DNA of 64,000 bases from Eumeta japonica. Its lineage: Eukaryota > Arthropoda > Insecta > Lepidoptera > Psychidae. The notes beneath the pieces were generated by a model that did not search any database, had not been told where the DNA came from, and saw only the letters and a list, made by a program, of their open reading frames with translations. Position 1 is the stretch's first letter. Each line of letters opens with the position of its first letter. A program made the position numbers and the translations under genes. Location of the stretch: contig BGZK01000013.1 in assembly GCA_005406025.1 (NCBI GenBank), positions 124,001 through 188,000 on the forward strand. The letters are read 5' to 3'. Below, piece after piece: positions 35,215-46,865 of the stretch.

Positions 35215-35462
35215 ATACTGAGAGGCTTAAGAGAACCTAAGCCATCCAGCTCCAATGTGGGTTAAGAATTGCTGATGACTTCTCGAGACTTACTACTCGT
35301 TAGAGACTGACCGCTTAATCTGTTATTTGAGACACAGAGCTAGTGGTTTTATTCAACTGAAATCAAAATTCTGGTAAATTCGCTGTAGTAGGGATTCGAA
35401 CGGTGGTACCTTTAGATTCGAATGCAACAAACTTGGATCATTCGGCCACCGTCGGTTGTTTA
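35215..35462 (-). mobile_element. tRNA-derived SINE
   Basis: The minus strand starts gacggtggccgaatgatc (A-box-like) and has gttcgaatccc (B-box, near-consensus) about 45 bases on. A body with ccactagctctgtg follows, and a tail ggttctcttaagcctctcag before AT-rich DNA. It is the best-preserved Pol III promoter of the SINE copies here. Confidence 0.7.
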
Positions 35463-36574
35463 ATCTTTCTTATATAAAAAAGTATTTTTTAGTCAACTAC
35501 GCGGAGGTAGTGTTGTAATGTATTTATAATCACTTACAAGCGGATTTTAACAAGCATCTTTTCGCAAATATTCATAATTTCCTTTTTTTAAAAAACAACT
35601 TTGCCAAAGTATTTATAAGAAAAATATATGATTGAAAATATAGAAAAGAAAAACATATGATTGATAAATAACATAAAATAATATAGACAAAATCTTAATA
35701 AATGCTCGGCCAAACTGCAAGTGCGGGTGCGATCTGGTGGCCTGCCACATGGTACGCTGCACTATAGTACCTACTCGTTAGATGTTCTAAGGCTGTCATT
35801 ACGACATTTCTACATAGATGTTCTAAGCTGTTTTTCTAAGAAAGGGCTACTTCAATTACTATGGTTTTTTTGGCAAATGTTTTATAACGGAAGAAGATTA
35901 TGAATATTTGCGAAAAGATGCATGATAAAATCCACCTGTATATGTATGCATATGTGTTTATTCCTTTATGACATTTCAAACGCATAGGCCTATTTTGATT
36001 ATTCTTGGATTGATCGATCTGTCTTAATCTCGTGAGTGTCACTAAATACGTGATAGCAATTAAAATTCAATACAGTGACAACCAGTTGCCATATCCTGAA
36101 AAAAAATGAAAGTCGACGAGGTATATAAAGTGGCGTATCATTGAATAGGTCTGTTAAAATCATTTTTATGTTTCTCTATACGTTTTTATTGTTAAAGTCG
36201 AAATTGTAGTAGGGACGAAAAATTATTTCATGCCATATTCAGTAGGTCTTTCAAAGACAAGATCAAGTTTACTAAGACATTTTACAGCAATAACCTCTAT
36301 TTAAAAATGTACAACTTAAATTTGTAGTTTTTTAGTGTTATTTAATGTCGCTATATCGATAAAAGAAAATTATTAAAATAACACGACTTTGACACCATTA
36401 ATGACGAGAAAGCGATGTTAGTTTACTGTTAAAACAGAACCAAAAAGGAGTAAATAAAAAATAATTGAAAAAATTAAAAAACCCAGACCGAGTTAAAGTA
36501 AACTAAGAATATGGTAACAATCAAATATAAAAAATCGTCCAATGAAATATAGCCAACATTGGCAGTCGGAGGTT
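35463..36574. other. AT-rich DNA, nothing recognised
   Basis: Two short segments (cgcaaatattcataat near 35563 and its complement near 35902) pair as part of loosely inverted repeats about 340 bp apart. The ORFs at 35721-36042 lie between or over them and show no domain. Confidence 0.4.
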
Positions 36575-36720
36575 TTTTAATTTGCTGCGACTCCTGCTGT
36601 ATGACATGCGTGCGAAACAAAGATCGAAATCGAGACTGCAATATGAACTAGAATTACGATCGGAATAGTAATCGGGATCAAAGTCAGTTGCTAGGCTGAA
36701 CTCTTGTTTAGAATAGATGT
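36575..36720 (-). repeat. Degenerate hexamer-type repeat, copy 3
   Basis: gatcgaaatcgagactg, acgatcggaatagtaatcggg and atcaaagtc units, giving an Asp/Ser/Arg-biased minus-strand ORF (78 codons) without a domain. Confidence 0.5.
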
Positions 36721-37164
36721 AGGAAAATATTCTGTTGTCAAGCAAAGTAGCGGGCAAAAATTACTATAAGATAAGGCACATAATTTTGCACATTCCATTC
36801 GCTAGCGGACTTCGCGAGCGTAAGGAGGAAATTAGGCAACGCTTACCTAAAACGTCAATGAGGCATAACGGATAGTTTGCATAGCAATAATTTTACTGGA
36901 GCTTGCACAAATATGCTAAAGAACATTGCAGGTTTCATTGATGGTGACGATTAATGGCGAAGGGAGAAACCACTGGTCTTCTCTTTCGCGACACCATTGT
37001 ATAAACTCTAATTCACATTGTCGTTATCGCGCAAAATAACGAAAGTACCCATACGAAAATTGTATCATCAGTGTCGCTTACCGTTTGTATGTTCACATCG
37101 AAGACGTTACTGCAATCAATTTTGCTTTAGACTTATTTCTTAAGATCACAAAAATTTATAGTTA
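36721..37164. other. No recognised feature
   Basis: Moderate CpG at 36790-36850. No ORF. Confidence 0.5.
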
Positions 37165-37329
37165 AAGTGCAATGAACGAAACTCTGCCGCTGTGAAGTTA
37201 TTCATAAAAGGTACGCAATGGCGTAAAAAAGGGGCGCAGGGAGAAGAACGAAGGGTCGGGTAGAGTCGAACCTGCGCATTGTATCATTCGCAGGTAATTC
37301 AGACCGGCAGAGTTTCGTGCGTTGTACTG
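37165..37329. mobile_element. MITE copy 2
   Basis: Same length (165 bp) and TIRs as 17755-17920: aagtgcaatgaacgaaac... on the left (first base changed from c) and ...gagtttcgtgcgttgtactg on the right, flanked by TA on both sides. The interior keeps gcgcattgtatcattcgcagg. The 78-codon minus-strand ORF over it is not coding. Confidence 0.85.
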
Positions 37330-37439
37330 TACCAGAAATAAAAATAATTTTCTTTAAGTCGACCCAATGGAAATCTCTCCCGCATTTTACTAACGCATTT
37401 AAAAGCTGTGGACCACAAAACGTTGACCCTTCGGTCATC

Positions 37440-37804
37440 TCACCAGCAGATCGTCCGTGAACGAGCCCTAAGGCGCCATTCGCGACGCACAGCCGCCAGC
37501 GGCGGCAGGCGCGGCGGTGTCCGAAGTAAAAAGTGAGCCGCGAGTCGTAACAATACCTTGGTGTGCGACGGCTGCGCGCTGCGTACGTCAGTTTCGCCAG
37601 CTGCGCCCGCGCGACTTCACGTACGCCCGCCGCGGGTCACGCGACCGCCCGTTTGTTTCAGCACGCGCCCGCCGAAGAGTGAACTGCGAGGACAAAACTG
37701 TGATACACGGAAAGTGCATACGGAATTCGCGTATGAGTATCGGTTTCTAATTCACCGCGGCGCCGCATCACCGGCTATAGTGTTGGATGCTACACGCGTA
37801 AAAC
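37440..37804 (+). promoter_or_regulatory. CpG-rich promoter / noncoding first-exon candidate
   Basis: About 350 bp of strongly GC- and CpG-rich DNA in an AT-rich region. It contains cgTCAGTTtcg, an arthropod initiator match with A at 37590, no TATA box, and a consensus 5' splice site aaac|GTGAGT with GT at 37805. A first exon of about 215 bases would result. Two overlapping plus-strand ORFs (77 and 84 codons) are Arg/Pro-rich, as expected by chance here. The gene it would serve lies outside the window or in unrecognised exons. Confidence 0.35.
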
Positions 37805-39726
37805 GTGAGTAAACATTTGGGTTACCATGTATTTTCCTTTTCTGTGTCAATTTCAAAACATCGTAATGTTATACATTCGTTATTCATTTAATTTATTAGG
37901 TGTTGGCTTAAAAGCGTTTTCAGTGCATAGACACTCGTTCTGCGGTCAGTCGAACGCTCGAGTTCGCAATCGCGCTAACAGGTTCCGGGCCGGCAGCGGG
38001 CACGTGTTGTCGTGACAACATAATGCACGCTTAAATCTGTTTACATAATCGTTTGGACATTAAATTCGTTATCTTACAAAATCTTTCAACTTTTCGCAAC
38101 CGTCACAAGACTTCCTCGCGTCTGACGTCCTGATAAAGAGCAAATATAATTCATTGGGAAAACATTTTATTAAGAAAAGTTTCCTTGTTTAGTACTCGAT
38201 AACATGAGATATATAATATATATTGTCTCTTTTATGAGGTTTATGTACAAAAGAAGAGATAAAATAATTTTAAAAACATGAATAAAAATTGTCATCACAT
38301 TAATAACAAGAGTCATTAGCAGCGCGCAACCCTCACTGGTCTAGTGTAAAGATCTGGTTTAAACTCCTCATTCAGATATAAAAGATTGTGCAAATGTGTG
38401 GTGTCAGAGATGGGACGATTGGAACTTGACGCAGTAACAACACAGCATGTTTGTTAATTTTGCTTGAACACTATTAAAGATTTAAATTAAATAATCGTAC
38501 AACCCCTCATGAGATTTTTCCAATTATCAGATATTGTTACATAAAATCGTTACTATTAATATGTAACGTTAAGTTTCCCTATTTTTATCGAGTTTTCCAA
38601 TGCGAAATATTTACAACGCCAGATAGCGTTGTGTAATCGTTCCAAGTGACTTTTTCCTCATTATGTATTGAATAAAGTCGCTATGCAGAGCCTGCGCCAC
38701 GAATAAAAAAAAACTTAACACTTTTGTTTTTTGTCACCCCGAGTTCATTTATTGCGGAATTTCTACATTGTTAATACTTGTAAATTCGGCAATCGATTTT
38801 TAAATACCTGCATAGAAATCGCATAGAAGCTGCAATCATTCATGGCCATAAATGGAACGTGAAAGAACACTTTTCATTTTTAATACGAGTCCGATCGAGT
38901 TTTCATTGGGTTCCAGTGAAAACCTCAATATCGATCCTCGAATCGCAGAAAGTTTATTTTGTCAGAGAGCCCAAGGGTAGCCAATTTCCGGATTCCATCT
39001 ATCAAATGAAACTCGACCTTGCGCCTTTCGTGACCTCGAACAATAAGTGTTATGTGGGAAATAGCGTCACGTTCAAGTAGAGAAGAAAATTTCTCGAAAT
39101 ACATAACGCACTCATTTTTACATTCGGCTTGGTTTTTTTTAATGTATATTTAAAGTAATTTTTTTATCGGCTAAAAGAATATTTAATTAGGAGCACACCA
39201 ACATTTGGTTCACCGGCTAGTGATACTTATGACAGTAGGTAATACATATATTATGTCCTTCAATTCCATCCTATGTGCTTGCTTATAAAATTGCAAATTC
39301 GAATGTAATACAGCCTATGCGTCTTTGATGACTTCACATTTAATGAAAAATACCAATAAATTCCCAATCTATACTCTTTATATCTTCATATTAGAGTCTT
39401 TTATTAATTTTTATTGTGTATCAGTATATGATCACAAGCTATTTGTCGAATAGACAAATTAATCTGAAATTTATAACTGTGAAAATATAAATAAAAAGGA
39501 AGAAAATAACTTTTATTTAAACACAAGCCTTTATCAAAATTGTGATTAATTTACGACGTTTTTATTATGTGTTTGAAATATTCCAACTTATAATTCGTTT
39601 TTAAAACTATCAAATGTGTTACTTTAAAAGTTTGTTAAATTAGAGCTTCTATACATTTTTAATTTTACATATATTACATGAATTAATGACACTCCTAATT
39701 ATACAAATATTTTTTCTTCCTTCAAA
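37805..39726. other. AT-rich DNA, one unexplained ORF
   Basis: The plus-strand ORF at 38859-39080 (73 codons) has balanced composition (ISILESQKVYFVREPKGSQF, KLDLAPFVTSNNKCYVG) but no recognised domain, splice sites or repeat partner. Remaining sequence: nothing. Confidence 0.35.
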
Positions 39727-39965
39727 TCTACATATAGAGCGAATGTTTGTAATGGAATGGTCGGCAAAAGTCGCCCTAAAAAATTCTATGCAGACTATAT
39801 TGGTGGCATATTAAAGAAGAGTCAAATTTTGAGCACCAGAAACCGACGGGCTTGCATGAAAAGATTAGTGGTTTAAAAGCGAGAAAGATTGTACCAAATG
39901 AAAATCTATAGTTTCTACCTATCCTTCTGGGAAATAGGCGTGAGTTTGTGTTATATATTATTATT
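39727..39965 (+). mobile_element. Non-LTR retrotransposon 3' end (RT C-terminal relic), copy 2
   Basis: Translation KANVCNGMVGKSRPKKFYAD, YIGGILKKSQILSTRNRRAC, MKRLVV-stop. It aligns residue by residue with the minus-strand relic at 62005-62345 (KANACN-stop-KVGKGRPRKFYA). The motif follows the RT domain in several LINE clades. The 3' end is ggaaataggcgtgagttt plus ATT-rich sequence. Frame broken after MKRLVV. Confidence 0.7.
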
Positions 39966-40211
39966 TTCGTTCCTTTACACAGAATAATTATTACTAAACT
40001 TAGCCATCAACGTACTCATTTTCGTAGGAACAATTTGTGATCGTACGCGACAAGAACAGAGAGACAACGAAGGGCTATAGGTTCGAAACCCGACCGAGGC
40101 GCCCCCTCTTTTTTATGCGACAATACAAATGCGCATTCCTCGGCGCTCGCATTCGGAACGGCCCACATAAATAAAGAATAACTCCGACGCCAGCCAGCTC
40201 CGGAATCGTGA

Positions 40212-40364
40212 ATGCGTCGTAATAAGTTGAGTGCGATAGGCTACAAACGGCGACCGATAAAGTTCGTGGACGAGGCCGTTTCGGATTTCGCAGACATCAC
40301 GCGCGCCGGCCGAACGGGACGGCTGCGTAATATCGACATGGAATCTCTCCTTGTTATCGTGTTT
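40212..40364 (+). CDS. Exon candidate with PKA-inhibitor-like motif
   Basis: ATG at 40212 (in-frame TGA directly before it) opens 51 codons that end exactly at a GTGAGT splice-donor match (40365-40370, phase 0). The peptide has basic MRRNKLSAIGYKRRPIKF, then SDFADITRAGRTGRLRNI. The latter aligns without gaps to the vertebrate PKI motif YADFIASGRTGRRNAIHD, keeping the aromatic, Ala-Asp, Gly-Arg-Thr-Gly-Arg and Ile. The second Arg of the pseudosubstrate pair and the Ala are changed (Leu, Asn). The surrounding 40130-40350 is CpG-rich. No following exon or PKI export signal was found. It could be a diverged PKI-like gene start or chance. Upstream, 40060-40085 has a B-box-like ggttcgaaacc without a full tRNA fold. 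Confidence 0.3.
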
Positions 40365-40370
40365 GTGAGT

Positions 40371-40402
40371 ATATATATGTTTGTGTGTATGTGTGTGTGT
40401 AA
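40371..40402 (+). repeat. TA/TG microsatellite
   Basis: atatatatgtttgtgtgtatgtgtgtgtgt directly after the candidate splice donor. Confidence 0.85.
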
Positions 40403-40477
40403 TACAAAACTTCTTTTTACCCCGAATTCCGTTTATATGGCATCTCCGCGCAAACAAAATATAAACTTTGTGAAAGT

Positions 40478-40705
40478 ATGAAGAAACTCAAATTGCCCGT
40501 CCGCCTTTATCGATTCGTCCTCATACAATCCATGCAATGTCCCACCGAAGAGCGCGTATCGCTTCCAACAAGAGGATACTGCGCCGCATATTTTTCAACA
40601 CCAATGACTGCTTCAAGACTTGTAATAATAATAAAATCAAATAAAAAGGTTATTGGAATAGCAAAGCTCAACTAAAGAAAGCAGTACATATTCCTTTTAT
40701 ATTTT
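40478..40705 (+). other. Short ORF, not supported
   Basis: A 65-codon frame from 40478 (VRLYRFVLIQSMQCPTEERV) with no domain or splice context. Confidence 0.2.
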
Positions 40706-40880
40706 AGGGTTGCGTAGTCAAAAGCACGAAACGGACCCTTCTAACTTCATCATGTCCATTCCTCTGTCCGTATGTCACAGTCTTATATTTCGTCAATTTT
40801 TCTTAATCGTGATGAAATTGTTCAGGCAAGATTTTTGTATGAACTGTCTCATACAACTTAGTCAACACTGACATTATAGA
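40706..40880 (-). repeat. Decayed copy of the 49515-49922 repeat end
   Basis: ttagggttgcgta...cggaccc...ctgtccgtatgtcacag corresponds to the complement of the 49922 end (ttagggttccgtaac...cgggac...ctgtctgtcaccag), strongly diverged. Confidence 0.4.
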
Positions 40881-41699
40881 AAAAAATTAAGAAATATATA
40901 AAATTAAGATATGAATTTTTTGCGCTAGCCATTACACAGTGCGGTGTTAGAAAACTATTTGTAAATGAATTGAATGTTTTTATGCCGTTTTTTTCTTTCA
41001 GGTATGCATTTTATGTTTCATTAGATTTCAAATTCATTAATTTTTTGACGCTCCCTCTAGCTTTTTAACCATGCACTTTCAAAACTTCAGTAGTAATAAT
41101 AGGCTATAATAGTAATATAAAAGTACAATATTATTCATTATAATATATCAAAAATACTAATATTAATTTATGGAGCAAATATATTTATACTTACAAGGAA
41201 ACCATCTGCATAAAGTATTTTAAAATTCTTTTTTATTTTCGTTTTGTTTTTTAATCAAACAAATATGGTAACAATGATAATATATAATCACGATAGAATT
41301 ATCGATATCAGTTTTAAACATAATGAAATGAGCAGACGATGTCAAACCTTTCATAATGTTCGACGTAGGTGTTAAGTAATAATAAGATTTTGTTGGTGTT
41401 TCGAAGAGTCAAGCATATTATTAGATTTATTAGAAAATTATTAAATTCTGTACGATTTTATAACTTACAACTGCTTAAAAATTACTTTTATGAAAACTGC
41501 TGGTACCGACTCCACAAAGAACTAATTAATTGATTTTGGAGTTTGTTTAAACAATTGTTTACTTTAATTCATACAGTTTCACATTTAATTAATTCACCTT
41601 ATTTCTACCGATATCGCTAAAGAGAGTAGTTCCTGCTAAGATTGTCACATTGAAATTATATATTAGAATGAAAACATGTTGACAGATTAAGAAGTAATT
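40881..41699. other. AT-rich DNA, nothing recognised
   Basis: No ORF or repeat partner. Confidence 0.6.
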
Positions 41700-42080
41700 C
41701 TGATTCTGTGTATACTAGGTGTTACTAGAGGCTATTGAAGAGTAGTTTCTGGCGACGAATCGCAGTATTATCCCCTAACTCCTAACCGTTAAGGAATGCT
41801 ATGGCTTCCATCGTCAGCTCAGCAACATGAGATGATAACTACCAGACGCAGAAACTTAAATAAGTTTAAAAAAAGATATCAAATCCAATATACGTGCTTA
41901 TAACATTAAAGGATATCCCTAGATTTCCCTGGAATTCCATCGTCAGAGACTATCTTGGTGGCTATGGCACTTTAAACAAAAAAAATCGAAATCACTCCAC
42001 AATTGACGAGCTTATTGCTAAACATAAATAAAAAAAACGTACAGACGAACGCAAAACCTTCTTTTTTTGAAGTCAGTTAA
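41700..42080 (+). repeat. LINE-like 3'-end repeat, copy A2
   Basis: Shares agagtagtttctg, taaccNttaNgaaNtgctNtgg, catcNtcaNctcagNaacatga, tggaattccatcntcaga and the terminal tttttgaagtcagttaa with 3030-3412. It lacks the upstream tandem units, so it is 5'-truncated. Confidence 0.7.
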
Positions 42081-42726
42081 AATTTTTTTGCATGCCATGG
42101 AAAAAAAACTTAAGCAAATTCGAAAAAGAATGAAGTTGCATAAAATTCACTTCAATTTAAAGGTACATCAAAATACTTGCTGCTATTCAAAATACTACAT
42201 CGCGATATATAAAATATACCAAACCAACCAAGGTGGGAGCTTGGCTTCTAAATTCAGGGTTGCACACCAAAAGAAGCAAAATTTACGTATCTACTTGATT
42301 TAAATGTAATTCTTAACAAATCTGAAAAATTTATTCTAAAATAGTTTCATAAGAACACATTATATGTTTTAGATATCTATTGTTCAGAAATTCACATGCG
42401 GATTGATTAAATTGTTACTATTGCATGAAAATCTACAAAAATTATAGACAAATATTGTTTAAAATACTTTTCTTTTAATGTATTTATAAAGCTTTATTAT
42501 GGTGATTTTTTAAAACTTCTAATGTCGTTGAATAGTTAGAAGGATAAAATGTACTTTTTAGAGAAAAAAGTAATTAAGAACTTTTAATTCTTTTTAGATA
42601 CCTATTTCATTAGAAAATTTTAAGGCGGTGTAAGTAAGGCACCTGCCTGTACAGTTTCATAGTATAAATCGGCGACACACGGACAGACAAACGGACAGAC
42701 AAAAGTATAATAAAGTATAGGGTTTT
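42081..42726. other. AT-rich DNA ending in a repeat tail
   Basis: The 78-codon ORF at 42067 is Lys-rich and A-rich, with no domain. 42620-42710 (ggacagacaaacggacagac) looks like a LINE-type tail abutting the next repeat. Confidence 0.4.
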
Positions 42727-43185
42727 GACGTGACAACGTCTTAAATTAGGTTGCGGCTGGGAGTCACTTTGAAAAAGTGTAACGCTCGGTAACGTAACGA
42801 TGAGTCACCGAACGAGAGAGGCCCGCCGAATGCCGTCTCTCTCCCACTCAACTATGATCGGTCTGCCGCGCGCAGAGAATTAGTGCATAGCTTGCAAATG
42901 TATTGCAAGTTATTGTATGTATATTTGTATATAAATACGTATGTATGTGTAAAGGTAAAATAAAATTTTGTTAATATGAAATTCAGTGCGAGATTCTTTG
43001 TATAAATTAATGTTTTAAATATAATTCTTTGTATAAATAAATGTTTTAAATTGTTACTATTATTTCATCCTTCTTCCTACTATACGAATGAATATTCACA
43101 TTAAAATGATTTTACCATTCAAAGTCGTTGTCACGTAAAACTTTCGCCCGTATACCGACTTTACAGGCAACCAAATTTTATTTTA
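42727..43185 (+). repeat. Dispersed repeat, copy 2 (pair of 1268-1690)
   Basis: Begins gacgtgacaacgtctt. The inverted counterpart aagtcgttgtcacgta is at about 43122-43137, and homology to copy 1 continues to aaccaaatttta near 43180. CpG-rich left half (gagtcaccgaacgagagagg), AT-rich right half with taaaggtaaaataaaattt. No transposase. Confidence 0.7.
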
Positions 43186-44204
43186 CCTTTCTTTGCGAAA
43201 CTCTAAAAACTATTGTTATCGTCAATATTTTTCCTAAATACTCACTTATAAAAACTATTATTATAAAGAAAATAACAACCAGTTATAATAAAATAACAGA
43301 CCAATTTTAGCAACTATTCAATGAGCAAAATCATCTTAAACAATAAACTCGCAATTTAATTTCATAAAACTAAAATTACGGTAAATGACAATTTATTCAC
43401 GGATATTAAATAAGTCATCGAAAATCAAATCTGAAATCTTACTTAATCAAGACAGAGGCATGAAGTAAATGAACGTTCACTCCAGTGAAAAAAAATTAAA
43501 ACATTTTTTCATGAGAAAGCGGAAGCTACCTAAATAATTATGTCAGCAATCTTTTTCGGTCAATCTGACTATCATCGGTTTCATCATCCAACATAAAATC
43601 ATTTAATTACGAACCAATGTACGGATATTGCAGAACACTAAAACCTGAGGCCTTTTTACTTAGTCACAGAATTAAACCAACAAAAGCTTCGAATATATTC
43701 CTTCCTCGTTATTAGTTTCGCTTAGTATAAGTGAGGTCCTTGAATTTTTTTTTTTTTTTTGCACTTCCAAGAAGTCTGCATATTTTGCTGTTTGTAATTA
43801 TTGCATGTAAACTAGTCACGAAAAAAGGAAAACAGTTTTTTACAGATGTGCAAATTAACTTAATTTATACACGTGCGTATACATCGCTTAGGTTTATCGT
43901 ACGAATTGGTAGAATTCATTCTTAAACAGCTTAAAGACCTTGGACTGTTTCGTTTTACTTATACTGTTGGTTTGTAGGCGCTTTTATTTTAGCATAAAGA
44001 AATAGAGAATTCGACATATGTGAATTTTTAAAAGGTTACCACCTAAGTTTGCGAATGCCAAACCTAGTTTTGATGTATATACAGCATCTGTTGTTATTCG
44101 TTGTGATAGATCCAATACACAGATTCGGATGTTATGAAATTTGATAATATTAGTCCCTTTTTCGATGTTGACATAAATGTAACGGTGAAATAAGATACGT
44201 ATAT
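43186..44204. other. AT-rich DNA, nothing recognised
   Basis: A T15 run at about 43745-43760. No gene. Confidence 0.6.
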
Positions 44205-44455
44205 TAGATTTTGCGAGGGTGAAAATATAATAAATAGCTGTCCCGCTCGCTTCGCTGGATAATTTTTATTTATAAATAAAATGGCGAAGGATTTACGGAA
44301 TTCGAAAAATGAGTAGCCCAGAACCATCTACAAATCATTCCGCATCGAATGGTCTCAGTGCCATGTCTATACGTTTAGTAGTTTTTACGTGATTGGCGAA
44401 CAAAGACAACCTATTTTCATTATATATGTATAAAGATTTGTTAACTTTTCATATT
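44205..44455 (+). repeat. Decayed non-LTR-type tail
   Basis: agctgtcccgctcgcttcgc, gcgaaggatttacggaattc and ctcagtgccatgtctatacg recall a common lepidopteran LINE/SINE tail. No second copy in this window. Confidence 0.35.
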
Positions 44456-44474
44456 ATCGTACTTCAGTTTCTCA

Positions 44475-44690
44475 TCTTGTCTTGCTCCGTGTTCTGGTGC
44501 TGATTCTAGTTGCGATTCTGGTTCCTTATTGCGATGCTCATCACGGCAATACTCTCCGTTGCTCTCCCGGTTCGGCTAGTGATCCGGTCCCTATTGCGTC
44601 CCGGTGGCGACCTAAGGTCCCGCTTTTGATTCTACGTGGGCTGTTTTGGATTGAAGCCATTTCCGATCGATGTAAAATATGAAAATCGTT
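44475..44690 (-). repeat. Degenerate hexamer-type repeat, copy 4
   Basis: gtgctgattctagttgcgat, tctggttcc, tcccggttcgg and gatccggtcc units. The minus-strand complement resembles the other copies. The 66-codon plus-strand ORF has a hydrophobic Leu/Val start only because of the period. Confidence 0.45.
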
Positions 44691-45724
44691 TGATGTCCGT
44701 CACACGGATGACTGTAAGAGCGACTCGAAATACTAAAGCAGGCAACCGATGTGTTTTCCTATTTATGTCGTAACATAACATTTTTGGCGACGGATTTTAA
44801 TCCAACTGAAATCTATTTCGACTTATTGCAGCGTGTCGCTCAAGTTCGAATTAAAAACTAAGCGACACTTCAGTCTTAACATTTGCTCGAACTCGTTCAA
44901 ACCTTCATTACTTTTTTACAGTACAACTAAGAACTTCGTTTTTTTTTTTAAAGATCACTTGCGCCTATAGCTTCAGTTCAGTACGAAAAGCAAGTTTCTA
45001 TCACGGTTTTATAAAAAGTTATTGATTCCCTAAAGTTTATTACAATGTCATGGTATTTGTTTGGTATTTAAGGAAACCACTTAATTAAACATGAAAGGGT
45101 AACAAACATACTTACGCCTTTATAATACTAAAACAACTTAATCTTTTTAAAGTACCTACTCCTCCTGATACATTAATAATATAGCATTTTCGACACCATC
45201 GAAATGCCGATTGGTATCGCGATCGACATTGGAAAAAAGACTCGTTTTGCTATGCTCATTTGGCGAAGACAGTCGTTAAATTTTTAATATATATACGATT
45301 TTTTGCTAATCCCAATACTATAAATTTATTTGAAACAATTCCAAAATAATGTTATGAGAGAATTAAGAAATTTATCTAGATCAAAACTTATTTAGTGCTA
45401 AAATGAATTCAAAAATGTTCTTACTGATTACTCGGCACAGACAAACGTAAAAGTCACCGTTAAACATGCAAGGAAAACTAGTGCAAGTGCGACTTGGCCG
45501 TCTATAAATATATCTCTGCCCGCAATGTTATAAATAAATATTTTTACATTTATTAAAGTGGATCGGTACAATTAATAATTTGTTTTCTAATTACTCACAC
45601 GGATTTAGTTCCATTTTTGACTTATAAATATAGCAAGGGCAATTTTTATAATTCAGAGTCTTCGTGGCGGTTGCTCCGAATAAAGTGTGATCTGCATATT
45701 TTTCCCCATCGTCCTCTCTGTAAT
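44691..45724. other. AT-rich DNA, nothing recognised
   Basis: A short hairpin gtgtcgct/agcgacac at about 44834-44870. No gene. Confidence 0.5.
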
Positions 45725-45820
45725 GGTTATACGAGCGATGGCGCCAGCGCCTCAGTGTTTAAGAGGGTGGCCTTCGAATCAAACGGTACGAAGATTGAAT
45801 CCTGACCGCGGCGACTTTTC
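45725..45820 (+). mobile_element. tRNA-derived SINE head
   Basis: cgatggcgccagcgcctcag (A-box-like) and gattgaatcctg (degenerate B-box) about 45 bases apart, then accgcggcgac. I know this head from lepidopteran SINEs. No body or tail recognised after 45820. Confidence 0.5.
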
Positions 45821-46822
45821 CATTGATTATTGAACTCGTCCGTCAGATTCTTCACGTACAGTTGCAACGTGGCGATATTTTCTGTTATTCATTTCTAAAT
45901 TTCATTTCATATTTTTTGTATTATTTATTTTCATCTATTTCAAATTTAATTAATTAATTTATATAAAACTCGAATGAAAACGTTCAAGATGAAACTGCAA
46001 ACTTTTCTATTTTGCGGCATGTCCGTATTTCGTGCTATGTATGTAAACTTTATTGCTATTGTTAAGTTACGAGAATTCTTCCTTTCGTTCATCGTTTACC
46101 GTTTTTAGTATTTAAAACTCTACTCTAAATCTAAATCAGTCATCAATGACAAATTTTATAGTGATGTAGCACGGGCAATGAGAAAACTTACTTTTATTTC
46201 CTATACGTAGTTTACGGCGGACAATCAATCATAAAGGCGATTGTCGGGCCATGTGAAAATTGCCACTTGTACTCAACACTGTTTTTTTCAGATCTAACTT
46301 TCGTATAAAAAATATCGTAATTTCAAGTAATATTTAAAATTCCTCTTCTTATAATTCTTAAAGATATTCCTAGTAATATTCTCGAATTTCGTAATTTTCG
46401 AATTATAGAAAATATTATTCACAAGTGAAATGAAATATCATTATGACATAGAAATTCCATTAAACTGGTTTACTTACGTGAAACGGAATAACTTTTTCTG
46501 ATTTCGCGACTTACCTTTAAATCTAGCCTCAGTTTATTCTTCTTGGTTACTATTTTCATTCTAAACGTATGATTTCAATTACGCATTAAAAGCAGAAGAA
46601 CATGAAAGATCTCAAAATATAAATAAATTGCAAAATAGGCATATAAGTAAAAATAAAAAATTGTATTTAATTTTTTTTTTGCCAGTTCAAGACAAAAATT
46701 TAAATTTATAGAACTATTCTGTTCGTATTTGAATCTTATCAATAGTATCAATGGAATAGAGGAATATGAGTTAGTTTTAAACAGCTAACTGTTAATTAAA
46801 TATGTAATTATTTAATTAAATT
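45821..46822. other. AT-rich DNA, nothing recognised
   Basis: No gene. Confidence 0.6.
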
Positions 46823-46865
46823 TAAGTAATATTTGACATTTATCAAAAATGTCGAATATTACTTA
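46823..46865. repeat. Hairpin, 19-bp stem
   Basis: taagtaatatttgacattt (46823-46841) pairs with 46847-46865 over 19 positions, with a single G-T wobble and a 5-base loop. Confidence 0.9.

Noticed and set aside
35268..35300. Second hammerhead (ctgatga at 35271)
   Set aside because: No GAAA after a closing stem II, and the site is in the SINE body.
40030..40110. tRNA gene (ggttcgaaacc B box followed by T6)
   Set aside because: No matching acceptor stem or A box upstream at tRNA distance. At most a SINE or B-box relic.
40113..40457. 114-codon minus-strand ORF
   Set aside because: It contains a His-Thr run from the GT microsatellite and is opposite the exon-like frame at 40212. Treated as a shadow.
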